From: JBHIAG01 sp046758465
Lineage (GTDB): Bacteria; Acidobacteriota; Terriglobia; Acidiferrales; 2-02-FULL-67-57
Reading direction: 5' to 3'
Length of the DNA stretch: 16,198 bases
Assembly (NCBI GenBank): GCA_046758465.1
Contig: JBHIAG010000048.1
Location: forward strand, 1-16,198
The stretch's first letter is position 1. Each line of letters starts with the position of its first letter. This document shows positions 15,209-16,198 of the stretch, in pieces. Made by a program: the position numbers and the translations under genes. The notes under the pieces are model-generated. The model was not told the origin of the DNA. It ran no database searches and saw only the letters and a list, made by a program, of their open reading frames with translations.

Positions 15209-16198
15209 TTATCTTAGCCAGCCGCCACCCAACACGAGCTCGGGGTCACCCGATGCTGCGGGCGCGTAGAAAACGCCGGCCTGACCGGGTGTGATGGCGC
15301 GCTGGGGCTGGTCGAATACGATCCGCACCGATGAGCGGTCCGTATTGCACGGATACAGGGTAGCGGGAGCGGGTGCGTGCTTGTGGCGGAGCTTCACCCG
15401 CGCGCGCAGGGGCTCGCAGGGCGGGGCGATGGAGACCCAATTGACATCGGCCACCTCGGCGGTCCGGCGGTAGATTTCGCACTCCTCGCCGACGATGACG
15501 AGGTTGCGAGCACGGTCGAGAGTGACGACATAGAGCGGCCGGCCCACCGCCACACCCAAGCCGCGGCGCTGGCCAACGGTGAATTGATGCAGGCCGGTGT
15601 GAGTGCCCAGGCCGCGGCCATCAGTGGTTACGATTTCGCCGGTGGCCGACGCCAGCTCCCTGCCCCTCGGGGTGAACCCTCGGGGTGAACCCTGTTCCGC
15701 CAGGTAGGCTTCCAGGAAGCGGACGTAGTTGCCGGTGGGAACAAAGCAAATCTCCTGGCTCTCCGGCTTCTCGGCTACCGGCAAGCGGCGCTGGCGCGCG
15801 AGTTGCCGCACCTGCTCCTTCGTGTAGTCGCCCAGCGGGAAGAGCGTGGCGGCGAGCTGCTCCTGGGTGAGGCCGAACAGAAAATAAGTCTGGTCCTTAC
15901 TCGCGTCCACCGCACAGCGCAACTCGTAGCGCCCGCTCGCGGGATTGCAGCGGACGCGGGCGTAGTGGCCGGTCGCCAGCCGCGTGGCACCAATTTGCCG
16001 CGCCGTGGTGAGCAGGTGATCAAACTTGACGAAGGTGTTGCACAGGGTGCAGGGAATGGGGGTCTCGCCCGCCAGGTAGCTCGCAACAAAGCGCCGGATC
16101 ACCGCTTCCTCGAACTTCTGCTCAAAGTTGACGACATAGAAGGGAAACCCGAGGAAGGCAGCGACGCGCCGGGCGTCATAGGCATCATCGAGCGAGCA
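15209..16198 (-). CDS. mnmA: tRNA 2-thiouridine(34) synthase MnmA (5' end cut by window edge)
   Basis: MnmA places sulphur on uridine 34 of Lys, Glu and Gln tRNAs, using a cysteine persulphide and ATP. The last 330 codons are visible; the N-terminal ATP-binding P-loop lies beyond the right edge. The fragment opens with CSLDDAYDARRVAAFLG, which follows the P-loop region in the family, then NFEQKFEEAV. The catalytic cysteine is in TPIPCTLCNTFVKF (the usual NPC is IPC here) and the second cysteine in SQEICFVP. TVGQRRGLGVAVG and the C-terminal beta-barrel with FDQPQRAITPGQAGVFY are intact. The stretch EQGSPRGFTPRGREL between the second cysteine and the barrel is encoded by a 13-bp tandem repeat and appears longer than usual. 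The stop is TAA at 15211-15209. Confidence 0.96.
   Translation of the reverse strand, partial: CSLDDAYDARRVAAFLGFPFYVVNFEQKFEEAVIRRFVASYLAGETPIPCTLCNTFVKFDHLLTTARQIGATRLATGHYARVRCNPASGRYELRCAVDASKDQTYFLFGLTQEQLAATLFPLGDYTKEQVRQLARQRRLPVAEKPESQEICFVPTGNYVRFLEAYLAEQGSPRGFTPRGRELASATGEIVTTDGRGLGTHTGLHQFTVGQRRGLGVAVGRPLYVVTLDRARNLVIVGEECEIYRRTAEVADVNWVSIAPPCEPLRARVKLRHKHAPAPATLYPCNTDRSSVRIVFDQPQRAITPGQAGVFYAPAASGDPELVLGGGWLR
15664..15689. repeat. 13-bp tandem duplication inside mnmA
   Basis: CCCTCGGGGTGAA occurs twice in direct succession (15664-15676 and 15677-15689), and CCCT of a third unit follows. Read in mnmA the copies fall in different frames and encode GSPRG and GFTPRG. The unit is not a multiple of three, yet the conserved blocks on both sides are in the same frame, so another indel must balance it. 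Confidence 0.8.

Overview
The window looks like chromosomal DNA of a GC-rich, Gram-negative (diderm) bacterium, most likely a member of the Acidobacteriota. The inference rests on a Kdo-activating enzyme (kdsB, so lipopolysaccharide and an outer membrane), a tandem pair of secreted VWFA-related proteins of the type abundant in Acidobacteria, and palindromic intergenic repeats. No rRNA, tRNA, CRISPR array, transposase, integrase or phage gene is visible. Almost every gene is core metabolism or housekeeping.

Layout. (1) 1-1439, minus strand: the start of pyrG (CTP synthase, cut by the left edge) with a clear sigma70-type promoter and a leader of about 97 nt, preceded by kdsB, whose TTG start is set by a good ribosome binding site. 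KdsB consumes the CTP that PyrG makes. (2) 1549-3538, plus strand: two overlapping genes for exported von Willebrand A-domain proteins with intact MIDAS metal sites. (3) 3539-3750: a convergent spacer with palindromic repeats. (4) 3751-4923, minus: deoB (phosphopentomutase, GTG start). (5) 4924-5320: a 397-base divergent spacer packed with related stem-loop repeats. Several have changed on both arms so that pairing is kept, and two end in an eight-G run. (6) 5321-13443, plus: a Rossmann-fold NAD(P)-dependent epimerase-like gene, uvrA with its own promoter, an exported 11-unit TPR protein, two small exported helical proteins of unknown function, and uvrC. From uvrA to uvrC the genes overlap or nearly touch, so damage-excision genes bracket three envelope-protein genes in one probable operon. 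(7) 13542-14336: a YtxH-family protein and a membrane-anchored coiled-coil (DUF948-like) protein behind a promoter. (8) 14426-15163: a DUF2064/TIGR04282 nucleotidyl/glycosyltransferase-like protein. (9) 15209 to the right edge, minus: mnmA (tRNA 2-thiouridylase), start cut off, carrying an in-gene 13-bp tandem duplication.

I see no convincing new defence, mobile or biosynthetic system. The best leads are the repeat cluster at 4956-5306, the changed ABC signature in the first ATPase domain of UvrA, and the unexplained exported proteins locked between uvrA and uvrC.
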